The notes beneath the pieces were generated by a model. The model had not been told where the DNA came from and ran no database searches. It worked only from the letters and a program-made list of their open reading frames with translations. Of a DNA stretch of 64,000 nucleotides, positions 12,301-21,037 are shown one piece after another. Every line of letters begins with the position of its first letter. Position 1 is the stretch's first letter. The stretch is from Breviolum minutum Mf 1.05b.01 (Eukaryota; Sar; Dinophyceae; Suessiales; Symbiodiniaceae): the NCBI GenBank assembly GCA_000507305.1, contig DF239085.1:84807-148806 (forward strand). Direction: 5' to 3'. Both the position numbers and the translations under genes were made by a program.

Positions 12301-15300
12301 AATAATAATAAAACACCAAAAAATATCACACAAAGGATCAATGCACTGCCCCAGGTTCAGGCCATCGATAATTTTTTGGGAATCCCAAAAAAAGTCAACG
12401 GTGTAAGCCTTGTTGAATCGACTCATCTTGATTTTTTGGGGGCAGTCAAAGTCAATGCACTGGCCCTCGTCCAGAACATCGACATTGGGGACGGAGACCA
12501 CCCTAGTGCATCGAAAATCCTGTAGACTCACCCATAGTGCATCGGAAATCACACGTAGATCCAGCCATGGTGCATTGAAAATCCGGGAAAACAAAATGGA
12601 TGGTGCATCGATTTTTTGGGGACGAGACCTGCTGGTTAAATTCATCAAAGTTGATTTTACACCCCTGTTCAGGAATCAAATATTTCAGTGGAAAAAAATA
12701 GATAGAAACATTTACATTTGATGAATTTCCCAACAGATCTCTTCCCAAGAATTCAGCAACTTGTTTCTCTTTGAATTCACTAATTTCCTGTAACTCGAAC
12801 AAAAGGGGTTCCTTGTGCTCAACACTTTTTTCACTCACATGTTCCTCAGACCTGGCGGTCACCTCCAAAGATTGCCCTCAAGGGCATAACTGGGGCCAGT
12901 GAATTTAGGACAGCTGGATGCATTACATATCTAGCATCCAGTACTCCTTGATTGTTTGCGGGGAGAGAATGCCATGGTAGAGCTTTCAACTCTGACTCCC
13001 TCCAAAAATCATTGTTTGCCAATTCTTCCAAATATTTGACAGCACGATCGTACTTATGCCCATAACAGGTGGCCACAGCTCGGGCTAGTTCATGATAGTC
13101 CTTTTGGGACTTTGCAGTCCAATTGTTCATCCTCCTCAGTTAGGATAGTTAGGAATGGTTTCAGGGAGGAATCTTAAATAATCGTTCAAATAAAAAAACA
13201 AGTCCCAAACAACATTAAAAAGAAAAATCTTTGGGGCATGACCCATCAGTGAAGTGCTGACTGGTATCTTCTGTGTTGGCACCAAATTAAAGTTTTCACC
13301 TCGACCCTGGGTCAAAACCAGAAGTGGGGGTTGAGAAAGAGCTTCATCTTGAATGTGCCGTTTGATCAGACACACTACATCATGAGGTGATGGTCTCCCA
13401 CGAAAACTGCCGCGATCAATCTCAGAGGCCAAAGCAGCTGGTACATCTGAGGGGCAAAAGGTAACAGATTCTTTAGCACCATGACTTGGTTAAAAAACTC
13501 CACTTTAAACTGGTCTTGAGTTTTCCCAAAAAATGGTGTATTAGGGGAAGGTTGAAAACCCCCAACCTTTTCGCTGGAGACTGAGAAAAAAATGGTTCCC
13601 TGTATCATCACGGAGAAGTCCACCCTCCAGTTTCACCCCAGTAGATGGCAAGTGATTCCTCCAGTCTCGAGAAGATCCCAGACGTTCAACTCGTAAACGA
13701 GTGTTTGTACCCAACCAGTCTTTGATTGTAGGCTTCGAAAGTTCATCTCTGATGGATGCAACACAATCTTCCGGGGTTTGCAAAGATGATTCACATGATA
13801 TTCTTCTTGAAATAATTCCCCAGCATTGGTCTTAGTTCAAGTTTGATTGTCAGCCAAAAATATCTATACCTGAAAAATCCCTTGGGGGTTGCAACCATGT
13901 TCCCAGAAGCAAAGATTCATACAAAAGTCCTATGATGAGCCTAGCAACCAATCCTGCAGTGTGTATGGCTCTTACGCAGCGATGCAAAACAACATTGCTT
14001 GAATCGACCTTGTTGTACCAACAGGTTCAGGAAACCAATGACGAACTGGTTTTTTGCCTCCCTCACCGTATTGTCGGCCTAAGTTTGGTTCATAATGGGA
14101 TTTAAAAAAACCATCTCCCCATATCTCAAACAAAAAAAAGAAGAACCAAAAAGGGTTTTGGCCAACCCTCCAACAATCTCAAACAAAAGTTTTCCACCTG
14201 CTTGCCAGGCTCATTGAGGATCAGGACATTGGGTTTCGGTCGGCCGTCAACTTCACAGATGTGAAAAACCTCAAGCTGGAAAACATGGTGATTAGATGTT
14301 GATAGGCTTGGGATGGGCTAGACATTAAGAACCACCCATTTTGAAGTTTTGGTGGGAGAAGACCCTTTTTGAAGTTTTTGTGGGAGAAGACCGGCTAAAA
14401 AGAAAAATTCCAAGGACAGTAAATTCAAGCCTAAGGGACATCTTCCACAGTTTGTGTGAGAATTTCAAGGATTGTTGAGCTATCATGTTTCATCGTCTCA
14501 TCCATGATGAATGCATTGAGGGTGTAGCCAAAGGCCCAGGCTCCATGTACTTTGAGCCGTGGGAAAATGTGCTTTCCCCTTAATTAACAATTGGAAGTCT
14601 AAGAAATGAGGTAACAACTGTTTGCTTTTTGCATCCCCTCAACATACCCACCAATGACAATCCTGGAGGTTTGAAATGATTGAGATGCTTTTTCTGGATC
14701 TAACATCAATTCCCACAAACCTAGAAAAACATAAGCCGGATCTTTAATTTGGGATCAGGGTCAAAGCTGCATTGTTGCGTAGTTCTGGCTCCCGTGGCAG
14801 GGCAAATTTACTTTGGTCTAATCCATCCGTTGAAATGACCAAGATATCAGTGGAAGGGTCTGCTGACTCGGATTGTAACCGCCAGATGATTGTACGATCA
14901 CAAAACTGTGCATGAAGATGGCTTCTGTAGAGCTTCAAAGAACCCAACTTTTGTTCCATGGAAAGACTCTTGTCATTCAGTTGGCCTTTCAATGCAAAAC
15001 ATACTTCACAAGTAGTGAAAAGGTTGCGCTGACGAAATCGCAAGACATCTGACCAACGACGTTTGTAGACATCATTGAATGTCCCATACCTTAATACCAC
15101 CAGTCCCCCAAGGAAAGACAAACTCACCACAGTTGATATTCTTCAGGAATCTTCAGGAGAACTTGTGGGGGAATATCCACACAAAAAAATGATAAACAAC
15201 TGCCTAGGGACGAAACACAATGCCCACCCAACAAGGATTGAGTTGCCTTGTAGTGTTCGTATAAATCCATAACCGTCCCTGGTGGTAAAAACTTCCGAAC

Positions 15301-16873
15301 TAGTGTTTCTCCAGGAATGAGGCCCCTGGACTTCAAGTGCACCGAGCTGAGCCATCCTTTGAGTTCCTCTTCATTCTCAAGGTCCGAAGCAAGCTCCTCA
15401 AAATCGCTGGGAGCATCATCATCTAAATCAGGTTTGGGGCGAGACGCTCTTCCCCTGCGAACAAACCTAAGTCGGGGATTTTCTGGGATGATGGTTTGGA
15501 AGATGTTAACCTTGGGGATGTTGATATAAAAGGATCCATAGATTCAAAGCTTTCAAAACAGAATTCAACAAATCAGTTTTTGTACGAAGTACTGGTCCGG
15601 AAGGGTTTCTGCTATCGAGTCATAGGCAACTTGTAGGAATGAATCCACTGTCCATGTCCCTGCCCTGCTGTGATGCTGGCGTTTCCCAAAACGCAAATCT
15701 GGTGTACAGGCAATGGATCTACGAAGCCTTGCTTGTCCTACCCCCAGGAGAGCAGCCAAGCACTTCAACCCAACATCATATTCCAGAAGTTTGCATTGGG
15801 TACGACCAGAATCCCCAGCTGAAGATAGTTGTAACTTAGCTGTGCTTGGTTTTCCAAATGCAAACAATCAAGAAGAGTCAACTGCAAAATGGAACCTTTC
15901 AAATCACAAGAGTTCGAAACCATGACAGAAATAACTTACCCAAACAGAAACCATCAGAAACAGCAAAAGGAATAACTTCTTGATCAATTTGGCCATCAAA
16001 GGGTCCAATGAATCTTGATCAGGCTTGTCTAGCTTCCAGAAATCAGCCACAAACCGTTTCAGCGACCCGGACGAGGCAAACTGGGTGAAGCACACCTTGC
16101 TTGCACCTGGGCCCAAGATTCAAACACCAGTGAACTAAGGGGTGGCCTTTGTTGACATAAAAACAAGTTCATATTTCAGTGCTTATATTGACTTGAACTT
16201 GAAAAAAGTCTTGAAGAGCTCTGGGGGATTTTCAAACAGAAACCAAAATACGTTTATTCGCCGTCATGGCACACCGGCATGATTGTTGTTGGAATAGCAG
16301 CTTGAGTCGGGATTCATCAGACCCTCTTTTTTTGAAAACATCTCCTCCATCTTTCTGTAGATACAATGCTTCAGAACTTCGCTTGCTATTGTCATATGCA
16401 CGTTTTTTCTTTGGAGGTTGGCCATCATCTTTGTGATCTTTCCAAAAACCAGCTTTCTGAAGAGTAAGCATTGATTGCCAGCCCAACGAAAACACTGATT
16501 GCGATTTGCTTTCAAAATCTTTGGGACTATCATCAGAATCATCACTAGCAGAAGGTGCATAATCTTCGGCAAACTCATCTTGAAATGGTAGCTTTTTTGA
16601 CGATGAACCCCGCTTTTGCGGGTGTTTCGCAGTTTTGTCTAGGTCTTCCTCCCCAGGTTCATCTTGAAAAGGGCGTGTGACCTTTGGAAGTACTTGTTTT
16701 GATCCAACAGTTGCAGCTGGAGCTTCTAACCCATCACACCTTTCTGCGCCTTCGGGTGCAAAGGCCGAAGTAGCTGAAGCTGCTCTCCGGCGAGGTTTGG
16801 CGGCATTGCTGAGTGAAAAGAATGGGAGGGGCTTGGCATCTTTTTCACCAGGCTCTCTACCAAACGGGGGCAT
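4710..16873 (-). CDS. Very large multi-exon gene: N-terminal Cys-cluster plus DUF7869-like/RNase-H-like core, unknown C-terminal half
   Basis: I read about 30 exons from an ATG at 16871-16873 to a TGA at 4710-4712. Approximate chain: 16873-16275, 16108-16008, 15850-15593, 15515-15224, 15089-14779, 14720-14648, 14578-14440, 14275-14198, 14078-13976, 13953-13870, 13830-13605, 13447-13275, 13133-12870, 12857-12735, 12146-12122, 12103-11921, 11885-11600, 11288-11145, 11085-10905, 10764-10468, 10346-9964, 9823-9512, 9426-9286, 9092-8946, 8665-8450, 8276-8176, 8015-7831, 7573-6907, 6728-6372, 6335-6265, 5995-5890, 5884-5618, 5487-4710. From 15224 to 13830 the splice phases I checked agree, using GT and GC donors and AG acceptors. 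The order (acidic leader, CxC, linker, WSDVLRFR block, TDGLDQSKF, ADNTVREAKN, DQCWGI) matches a family greatly expanded in symbiotic dinoflagellates and related to DUF7869. If the GC donor at 9286|9285 is not used, a TAA at 9280-9282 ends the protein there and 9092-4710 is a second gene. Confidence 0.65.
6372..7573 (-). CDS. Two large exons: VWKGGQYPMDKAMPRY...GVWLLGEKAAKF and EESGGDGPLTTLRHAL
   Basis: The exon 7573-6907 has about 222 codons. It contains MPELKVCQVVDKLLIIPKDT, a charged linker VKKENPKTEEGGTQVEKKEE, and a compact end with TFMLTPGPCLFIAAAGND and GFPCHWSNDGVLVVMEEG, followed by GTAATT. The exon 6728-6372 (SGFIEYSVGGHTCARPAAV) follows. These are among the longest clean exons in the window. 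I do not recognise the fold. Confidence 0.6.
7831..9092 (-). CDS. Exons: NIILYIDCTKLGAMSQKE, RKLEDKLGAVNVETRPF, PGDESLYFVGKHVG, CYVLFFQGGLKKNHG
   Basis: 9092-8946 (VTAADLNIILYIDCTKLG) starts at a TAG|G acceptor. 8665-8450 reads RKLEDKLGAVNVETRPF and ends DTQL before GTAATT. 8276-8176 is a short exon. 8015-7831 (TVVVHPTAYDGCVELAALQL) ends at CTTGCAG|GCAAGTTT, a textbook GC-AG intron start, which supports GC donor use elsewhere in the gene. A further small exon may lie at 8760-8880. The function is unknown. Confidence 0.55.
9239..9256. repeat. (TA)n microsatellite
   Basis: Eight to nine TA units in the intron or intergenic gap at the disputed junction of the large gene. Confidence 0.8.
9286..10346 (-). 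CDS. Three exons ending at the disputed GC donor/stop (CSAELRKCLTV, DYKADVEAIT, FELWAYGCPRLCEDFM)
   Basis: 10346-9964 has VKWKECALNTEQLRSTRWMI and ASSRPRLRLSAEQFDAMCDY. 9823-9512 is helical with charged repeats. 9426-9286 is exactly 47 codons, FELWAYGCPRLCEDFMDKHC to AMSKQ. It then meets GCAG|GCCTAATAG: either a GC donor in phase 0 (the next exon, 9092, is also phase 0) or the terminal codons Ala-stop at 9280-9285. Confidence 0.55.
10468..11288 (-). CDS. Three exons: VPDDGLPTLEDWCTTFYS, EGSWTAGIASIHQIKGFT, MNFGIDATNRSFRNLTL
   Basis: 11288-11145 likely ends at a GC donor (TCAG|GCCATC), since the frame otherwise stops at 11127. 11085-10905 reads SCVAFMLIAASELDHVDP. 10764-10468 contains RQQPNALQLALRFSRLM and EERLRAVIADWHNSGV. 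Composition is clearly coding. No domain is recognised. Confidence 0.55.
11600..12146 (-). CDS. Exons: AFDQDPK micro-exon, WLPATAMALCAFRAKLEE, YYEGFSLPTLKEML
   Basis: A 25-base micro-exon (12146-12122, AFDQDPK) sits between CAG and GTAAGG. The exon 12103-11921 has WLPATAMALCAFRAKLEE and a Lys/Pro-rich PPAKRPCSQF stretch. The exon 11885-11600 is long and helical (YVQSFRDQKDC, LLENWYAEYAKSRGM). No family is recognised. Confidence 0.55.
12160..12640. repeat. Intronic array of degenerate GTGCATCGA boxes
   Basis: Between exons at 12735 and 12146 the + strand repeatedly shows GTGCATCGA or CAATGCACTG next to runs of T and AATCC, for example near 12190, 12243, 12340, 12450, 12510, 12537, 12570 and 12603. 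Spacing is irregular (25-110 bases). The array is not coding on either strand. It may be a decayed tandem repeat or a hairpin-forming intron segment. Confidence 0.5.
12735..13447 (-). CDS. Exons after the core: HDVVCLIKRHIQDEALSQPP, NNWTAKSQKDYHELARAV, EHVSEKSVEHKEP
   Basis: 13447-13275 reads DVVCLIKRHIQDEALSQPPLLVL, a block that follows the core in the family. 13133-12870 is a helical stretch (YHELARAVATCYGHKYDRAV) with CYGHKYDRAVKYLEEL. 12857-12735 is Glu/Lys-rich and ends at GTAAAT. The join between the last two is phase-inconsistent in my reading, so a border or a base may be wrong. Confidence 0.5.
13605..13953 (-). CDS. Two exons: LVARLIIGLLYE and DQCWGIISRRI...LQTPEDCV
   Basis: Exon 13953-13870 is 84 bases, phase 1 to phase 1, and joins exon 13830-13605 as RDFSDQCWGIISRRISCES, then LQTPEDCVASIRDELS and a Trp-rich stretch. 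In the family the third acidic position lies in a GHTHEDxDQ motif. Here the DQ.WG half is present but the GHTHED half is not, being replaced by LVARLIIGLLYESLLLGTW. Either this copy has diverged or a small exon was missed. Confidence 0.6.
13976..14275 (-). CDS. Two exons carrying the ADNTVREAKN motif (second catalytic-type Asp)
   Basis: Exon 14275-14198 (26 codons, phase 0) reads LEVFHICEVDGRPKPNVLIL and ends GKQ at GCAAGCAG|GTGGAA. Exon 14078-13976 starts GCCGACAATACG, so the join gives GKQADNTVREAKNQFVIGFL. A hydrophobic strand before DNT.RE.KN is the clearest signature of the DUF7869-like family and sits where the second Asp of a DDE core is expected. The exon ends at a strong GTAAGA donor. 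Confidence 0.7.
14440..14720 (-). CDS. Two exons: LWELMLDPEKASQSF and KVHGAWAFGYTLNAFIMDETMKHDSS
   Basis: Exon 14720-14648 ends at a strong GTATGT donor in phase 2 and joins exon 14578-14440 to give IVIGGGKHIFPRLKVHGAW. The Lys-x-His-Gly strand, the aromatic strand and MKHDSSTILEIL agree with the family core between the first and second acidic positions. The second exon ends in phase 0 at GAAGAT|GTCCCT. Confidence 0.65.
14779..15089 (-). CDS. Exon: WSDVLRFR zinc-knuckle-like block and first catalytic-type Asp (TDGLDQSK)
   Basis: The exon begins at an AAG|G acceptor and reads TFNDVYKRRWSDVLRFR, then TTCEVCFALKGQL (a Cys pair), a long basic helix, HAQFCDRTIIWRLQSES, and VISTDGLDQSKFALPREP. The strand VIST ending in D-G, then Q-K, looks like the first acidic position of an RNase-H-fold integrase or transposase core. 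It ends at a GC donor in phase 1. Confidence 0.65.
15224..15515 (-). CDS. Exon: acidic linker and KFLPPGTVMDLYEHYKA block
   Basis: A continuous frame of about 97 codons runs from IFQTIIPENPRLRF through the acidic run DLDDDAPSDFEELASDLE to LPPGTVMDLYEHYKATQSLL. The LPPG...LY..Y motif precedes the WSDVL exon in this family. A GC donor (GG|GCATTG) leaves phase 2, which fits the next exon exactly. Confidence 0.65.
15593..15850 (-). CDS. Exon: LAALLGVGQARLRR block
   Basis: The frame reads CKLLEYDVGLKCLAALLGVGQARLRR, then PDLRFGKR and SFLQVAYDSIAETLPDQ. The LLGVG...R.R segment after a conserved hydrophobic helix is a hallmark of the same family, where it looks like a small DNA-binding-like helical module. 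That role is inference. Exon borders are approximate. Confidence 0.6.
16008..16108 (-). CDS. Exon: second half of the Cys cluster, KVCFTQF...FWKLDKPDQDS
   Basis: Together with the SCRC of the previous exon this gives a CxC-x(n)-CF pattern followed by FVADFWKLDKPDQDSL. In the dinoflagellate family I recall, a CxC...CF.QF cluster is followed by F..FW.L.K..QD, so the match is good. After DQDSL the frame becomes hydrophobic, while a second frame (DQEVIPFAVSDGFC) looks more protein-like up to a GTAAGT donor near 15948. The 3' border or an indel is therefore unresolved. Confidence 0.6.
16275..16873 (-). CDS. First exon of the large gene: acidic/basic leader and start of the Cys cluster
   Basis: About 200 codons from MPPFGREPGEKD. 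The leader is charged and Ser-rich, with two related boxes PFQDEPGEEDLD and PFQDEFAEDYAP and a basic patch PPKKKRAY that could be a nuclear localisation signal. It closes with LFQQQSCRC, the first half of a Cys cluster completed in the next exon by KVCFTQF. The start is chosen because the frame upstream of this Met (MICVYVSD...) reads like intergenic sequence. Confidence 0.65.
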
Positions 16874-17168
16874 GAACAGGTTCGCTGAACTGAAAGAAAT
16901 ATCTACGATCATTGACATAAACACATCAGAAACATAAACACATATCATATAAACACAATCATAAATGACACAAATCCAAACTACAATTCATACCGAATCA
17001 TCATCAGGACAAGTTTGCTGCTAAAGTAAATGGTGTTGGGTTGCATGCAGAAAAGCACCGACCATCCCATATTTTTTGGTTGACACATTGCAGTCAAAAG
17101 CAAGGTCGAGCTAATTGCAGAGCCATATTAATTATAAATTTTATAGTCTGATGGACCAAGTTTCCCTT

Positions 17169-18138
17169 CTAGGCCTTCTTCTCTACACAGAGAATGGTCA
17201 TCAGGAGAGCAAACCCTGCTGAACTAAGACTCATTCCGTTCCCTGCCATCTTCCGTAAACTTGATGTTGAGTAGTCTGAAAGATCCACTCGTTCCTTAAC
17301 AACAAATTCATGAATGGAAAAGCAAATAGTGTTCTACTACTACTGGAAACCTATTGGAAACAAATGTTTAACCCAGAAAATGTCTACAGTAAAGCCTGTG
17401 CCAGGTGACCACCTGTGCCACCGCAGCCAATTGCTGAATGCACGGGTAACCCAAAGCAGCAAGCTGCTCCTCGCCAGTCATCAATCGCCTAGCATTCTCA
17501 GACCTGGGCACAGGGGCTGTACACGACATTTTGAGTACTACAGATGCAAACTGAATCTATATAAACAGTAACTAAAATTAAAGCTGTCATTCTGATTTTT
17601 CTCAAGTTTTATAACTTCCATCCATTCTTGTATCTCCATAGTTTTCAAGTCAAGTAGCCACAGTTGGGAAGATGTGGTTAGGCATGGAAGACAACTTGCT
17701 TTGGTTTCAGTGCGTTTTCGTACATCCACATTTGCTGATAAATCATAGAGACGCTTTTGAGGCTGTGCTTCCCTGAATTTCTGGAGGTGGAATTGTTGGC
17801 ACCTAAGATGGCGGAAAAAAAGATTTCATTGATGGGATCAATCAAAAGGCACTTGGTGGGATAAGCAAACAGGCTTCAACAATACTTAGATCAACATCCT
17901 TTAACAAAAACAAGGCACTCGCTGAGGTCAGATTCTTGGGTAGCTAGCATAGGTGTGAGAGGCCGGAGATAGACATTGAAATCCAATTTCAGGTCTTCAC
18001 TCATGGGGCGCAAAATTATAGATGCAATTTCATCCAAGTTCCACTTACACCCCCACTTGCGCAGCCTAGCATTGTAGATGATCCGCCATGCACGAATGCG
18101 GTTGTTTGGAATTCCAAACATGCGAGGGTCCAGCCTGG
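17169..18138 (-). CDS. Methyltransferase exons with motifs VIII-X and target-recognition region
   Basis: 18138-17903 starts LDPRMFGIPNNRIRAWRI (motif VIII). 17802-17670 reads RLYDLSANVDVRKRTETK then LPCLTTSSQLW, the usual pattern preceding motif IX. 17503-17413 is RRLMTGEEQLAALGYPC (IX). 17294-17169 ends MAGNGMSLSSAGFALLMTIL then a charged VEKKA tail (X). The target-recognition part is short for a maintenance enzyme and no BAH, CXXC or RFTS domain is visible. Confidence 0.75.
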
Positions 18139-19799
18139 GCAGAGGTCTGAAGACACCTACCTGTTCCTGACCATCTACTTTAACATGGCTGGAAAATGCT
18201 GAGAATCAAAAATTGAGGACAGGGCAAAGCTTTTTGAATCTTGTGGTTTGGTAGATGCTCTTCCAAGAAATCCTGTCTGTCAAGTTCTAGGATGTTTAAT
18301 TACAACTGTTCTAAACGTTCGCATTGACTTACACAATATCAAAATCAAAAAACACCCTGTCCTGCTCATAATGCACCACGTTTTCGTGCAATGAAACTGC
18401 AGATTTTTGCTGAAATTTCACCGATGCATAGTGAACTTTGGCCTTCTCCTTGTCCTTGAACCCTTCCCTTTTTCCATACCTGAGGAAAAGGGCAGGAATC
18501 TATATTATAATATAATTCTAATCTTCTTGAAAAGGGACTACATCAATTTGACCAATGACCGTGTACTTGATTTGATCAGCCATGCTGCGAACTAAAAAGA
18601 ATGCATGGAGCCCCAAGTAGCCCAAGGTCATCTTTCTTGATATCGACTTTGCACCTTGGGTTGCATCAAACAAAAACATCTATTGGGGCAAAAAAATATT
18701 ATCACCCTATGTTGAGGAATGCAATACAGTGTTGTTGAAAAGTCCCAGGCACATCTTCTTGTGAACAACACACCATGCTACTGTTTTGATGCGTAGATTC
18801 TTAGGGCACCAGTTGTTCTTCCCATGGCATGGTTCCACTAAGTCCAAGATATTCGGAAAACAGCAAGCATCACCGGCAATCTGGTTGTGCAACTTGATGC
18901 ATGCCCTGTCCCTCTCAACCTTAGGAACCCCATTCTATCAAAACTGAAGATGAGGCAAGTTGAAAACAAAGTTTGTTCTTTTCAAAATTGGTTCAAAAGC
19001 ATGAGGCTGTTTCAATCCAATTCATTCAAAGTTGGTTTGTTTCAAACATGCGTCACACCAAGAAGCATTGAATCCAAAGCTCCCACCAACCTCCAACCCC
19101 CAAAGCTTTTTCGCTGCAGCCTGAATCATCCACCAGGACTGCCGAAGACACAAGCATCCACCGAAGAGGTCGTAGGCCTTCCACTCACAATTACCTGACT
19201 GGGGGTGGAAGGTCGATGTATATAGCTATTTGATGTTGGAAAAATAGAAATAATACATAGAAATTATGCATTCAGTGTACGGAGCTTGTCTTTGACAAAG
19301 TCTTCCCCAAAGAGCGCAGCACTTCGGAGGAGTAATGTCTCTGCCCATTTCCTCAAGTGATGAGGGCACATGTGAAAAGCTACTGACATATGTTTCAAAC
19401 ATCTAAAGTTCATACAGCTAACAATTATTTTCCTCAATGGGTTTCCTAAGGCTAAAACCCCAGAGATCTGTAGCTGGTTGGATCTGGAAAAGGTGCCAGT
19501 GTAGGATGCGCCTGCCTAACGGGAAGTGTGAGATAGATGGACTTAATTTGTTGCTGATAAATGATAAATGTTCAAGAAACCAACTACATCAGAAATCATC
19601 AGTATGAGAAATTTAAACCAAGAAACTCCCTGGATGGTGGTTCCTTTTCAATTTCGGTGTCCAAGAGATTCTCAACATCAGAGTGACCAGGATCAAGGTC
19701 TATCATGTTTGCACAGGGTCTCTTGGCTGCTGGTGGGGCAGCAGCAGCAGGGCGTTTCTTTGCCCCAGATCGCCCATTTAAGAGCGCTTCCAAATCCAT
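17169..19799 (-). CDS. C5-cytosine DNA methyltransferase, about 12 exons
   Basis: This enzyme would transfer a methyl group from S-adenosylmethionine to C5 of cytosine in DNA, acting in the nucleus. Approximate exons: 19799-19619, 19525-19440 (weak), 19380-19267, 19185-19091, 18919-18753, 18654-18589, 18479-18333, 18276-18220, 18138-17903, 17802-17670, 17503-17413, 17294-17169. Motifs in order: DLFGG (I), LEVERDRA (II), GAPCILFS with the catalytic Cys (IV), SLHENV (VI), FGIPNNRIRAWR (VIII, QxRxR-like with Asn for Gln), RRLMTGEEQLAALGYP (IX), MAGNGMSLSSAGFALL (X). Splice phases agree at II/IV, IV/VI, VI onward and IX/X; two donors are GC. The N terminus MDLEALLNGRSGAKKRP then AAKRPC is basic. 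Stop TAG at 17169-17171. All key residues are present, so it could be active. The start is less certain than the core. Confidence 0.8.
18333..18654 (-). CDS. Methyltransferase exons with motifs IV and VI
   Basis: Exon 18654-18589 (66 bases) reads CKVDIKKDDLGLLGAPCILF then SS. Pro-Cys is the catalytic dipeptide. It ends at a GC donor whose phase fits exon 18479-18333, giving SSYGKREGFKDKEKAKV and later SAVSLHENVVHYE. Glu-Asn-Val is motif VI. The exon ends at a perfect GTAAGT donor in phase 2, joined by DFLEEHLPNHKI from 18276. Confidence 0.8.
18753..19185 (-). CDS. Methyltransferase exons with motifs I-III
   Basis: The exon ending at 19091 reads AYDLFGGCLCLRQSWWMIQA then KKLWGLE, an S-adenosylmethionine-binding loop of the D-L-F-x-G type. 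It joins the exon starting at 18919 (phase 0 to phase 0) to give WGLEVERDRACIKLHN, where the Glu after the second strand is the motif II acid. GDACCFPNILDLVE follows as the motif III region, then a Cys/His-rich segment CVVHKK before a GT donor in phase 2. Confidence 0.75.
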
Positions 19800-19932
19800 G
19801 GCTATCCCACGTTTGGCTGGTTTGATTTTTGGGTGAAAAAACAAACAATGATCCAAATCTCAGGTTCATGGTTACCCATAGGATTCTTCTTTGAATTTTG
19901 AACTTTTGGGTGTCCATGATTTATGATGTGCT

Positions 19933-21034
19933 CTAAACAATTGGTCTGGACCCAAACTTCCGGACAAAAGGAAGGTTCATGAAAACTGCACCTTTCATCC
20001 TGCTAAATTCGTACCCAGCAGTTTGCAGGGTCCCACACCATTGGACATCCAGGCCGTCAACCTGGTGCGTGGCGCTCATGGAGAATATTCTTTGTAGCTC
20101 TGGGATCTTGGCAAGATCAAGTTATTTCCAAAGGATGCATTTCCAAGGGATGCAAAATAAATTCGAATAAACCTCGAATCAATAAACCTTGAAGTTTTAA
20201 AATTAGAATTGTTACTTCCTGTTGCCACACCCAGCCTGGGGACAAATTGCTGATGGCTGAAGATTTGGGCTGGGTTCTCCTGGGCCAATGATTTGATAGG
20301 CACCAAAAAGCCCTTAAAAAGGAGAAAAACCTGTAAGGGGATCTGTTTTCTAGCACATACAAATATATACATGTGTGTGACCTATTCACAATGATATTAA
20401 GTTGGGAATTATTGGTACATTCATAATTTCATAATTCCACATCCCGAAGCTGTCACACAGAAGCAGGTCCTTGGCACAGTGTACGCCCAGTGATGTTTGC
20501 CACCTGAAAGAAGTGTTGTTTCAAAAGGCACAAAATTATTTTGAACATCATGTATGCGCCCTAGAAAGCTTCTCATTTTGTATCGTTGGGATATAAAAGA
20601 AAGATTCTCATGTCTTATGATTCTCCTTGGTAACCCTTTTAATGTGCACCCTAGAAACATTCTTTCATTGGAACATTGGCTGTTTCTTTTTGGAATCTAC
20701 TGAAAGTTTGCTATAGCCAAATGGTTTTTGCATTAAGTTAGTGAGGCTGCCACAAACACTGAAACATTCCAGGCCTCATCTAGGCGATGCATCACATGTT
20801 TCAAACCTGGCCAAAAATCTGCCTGGCAGAAACAATACACAGAGTATCTAGGGTGAAGCTTAGAAAAAAAACAAGGTAAACATATTATATATATATATAT
20901 ACTTGATGAGGATTGGACCGTTTAAACTGGAAACAAATGTTTCCAAACCATGTGGCCAACTTCTACCATTTTCTGTGCATGTTTGCACATTGAAGCAAGC
21001 GAGCTTGGATCTCGCTAAAGTCCGCCTCCTTCAT
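19933..21034 (-). CDS. Multi-exon gene of unknown function, first gene at the right end of the element
   Basis: Coding-like pieces in order: MKEADFSEIQARLLQCANMH (21034-20967), ADFWPGLKHVMHRLDEAWNV then SVFVAASL (about 20833-20747), LGVHCAKDLLLCDSFGMWNY (about 20495-20425), KSLAQENPAQIFSHQQFVPR (about 20312-20225), and a last exon KIPELQRIFSMSATHQVDGL to FVRKFGSRPIV with TAG at 19933-19935 (about 20115-19933). The methyltransferase start follows only 134 bases downstream. No domain is recognised. Not all phases match, so some borders are wrong or a small exon is missing. The putative first Met lies beside the 51-bp palindrome, so the promoter would sit between the palindrome and the right inverted repeat. 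Confidence 0.5.
20884..20902. repeat. (TA)n microsatellite
   Basis: About nine TA units in a presumed intron of the right-end gene. Confidence 0.8.
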
Positions 21035-21037
21035 GGC

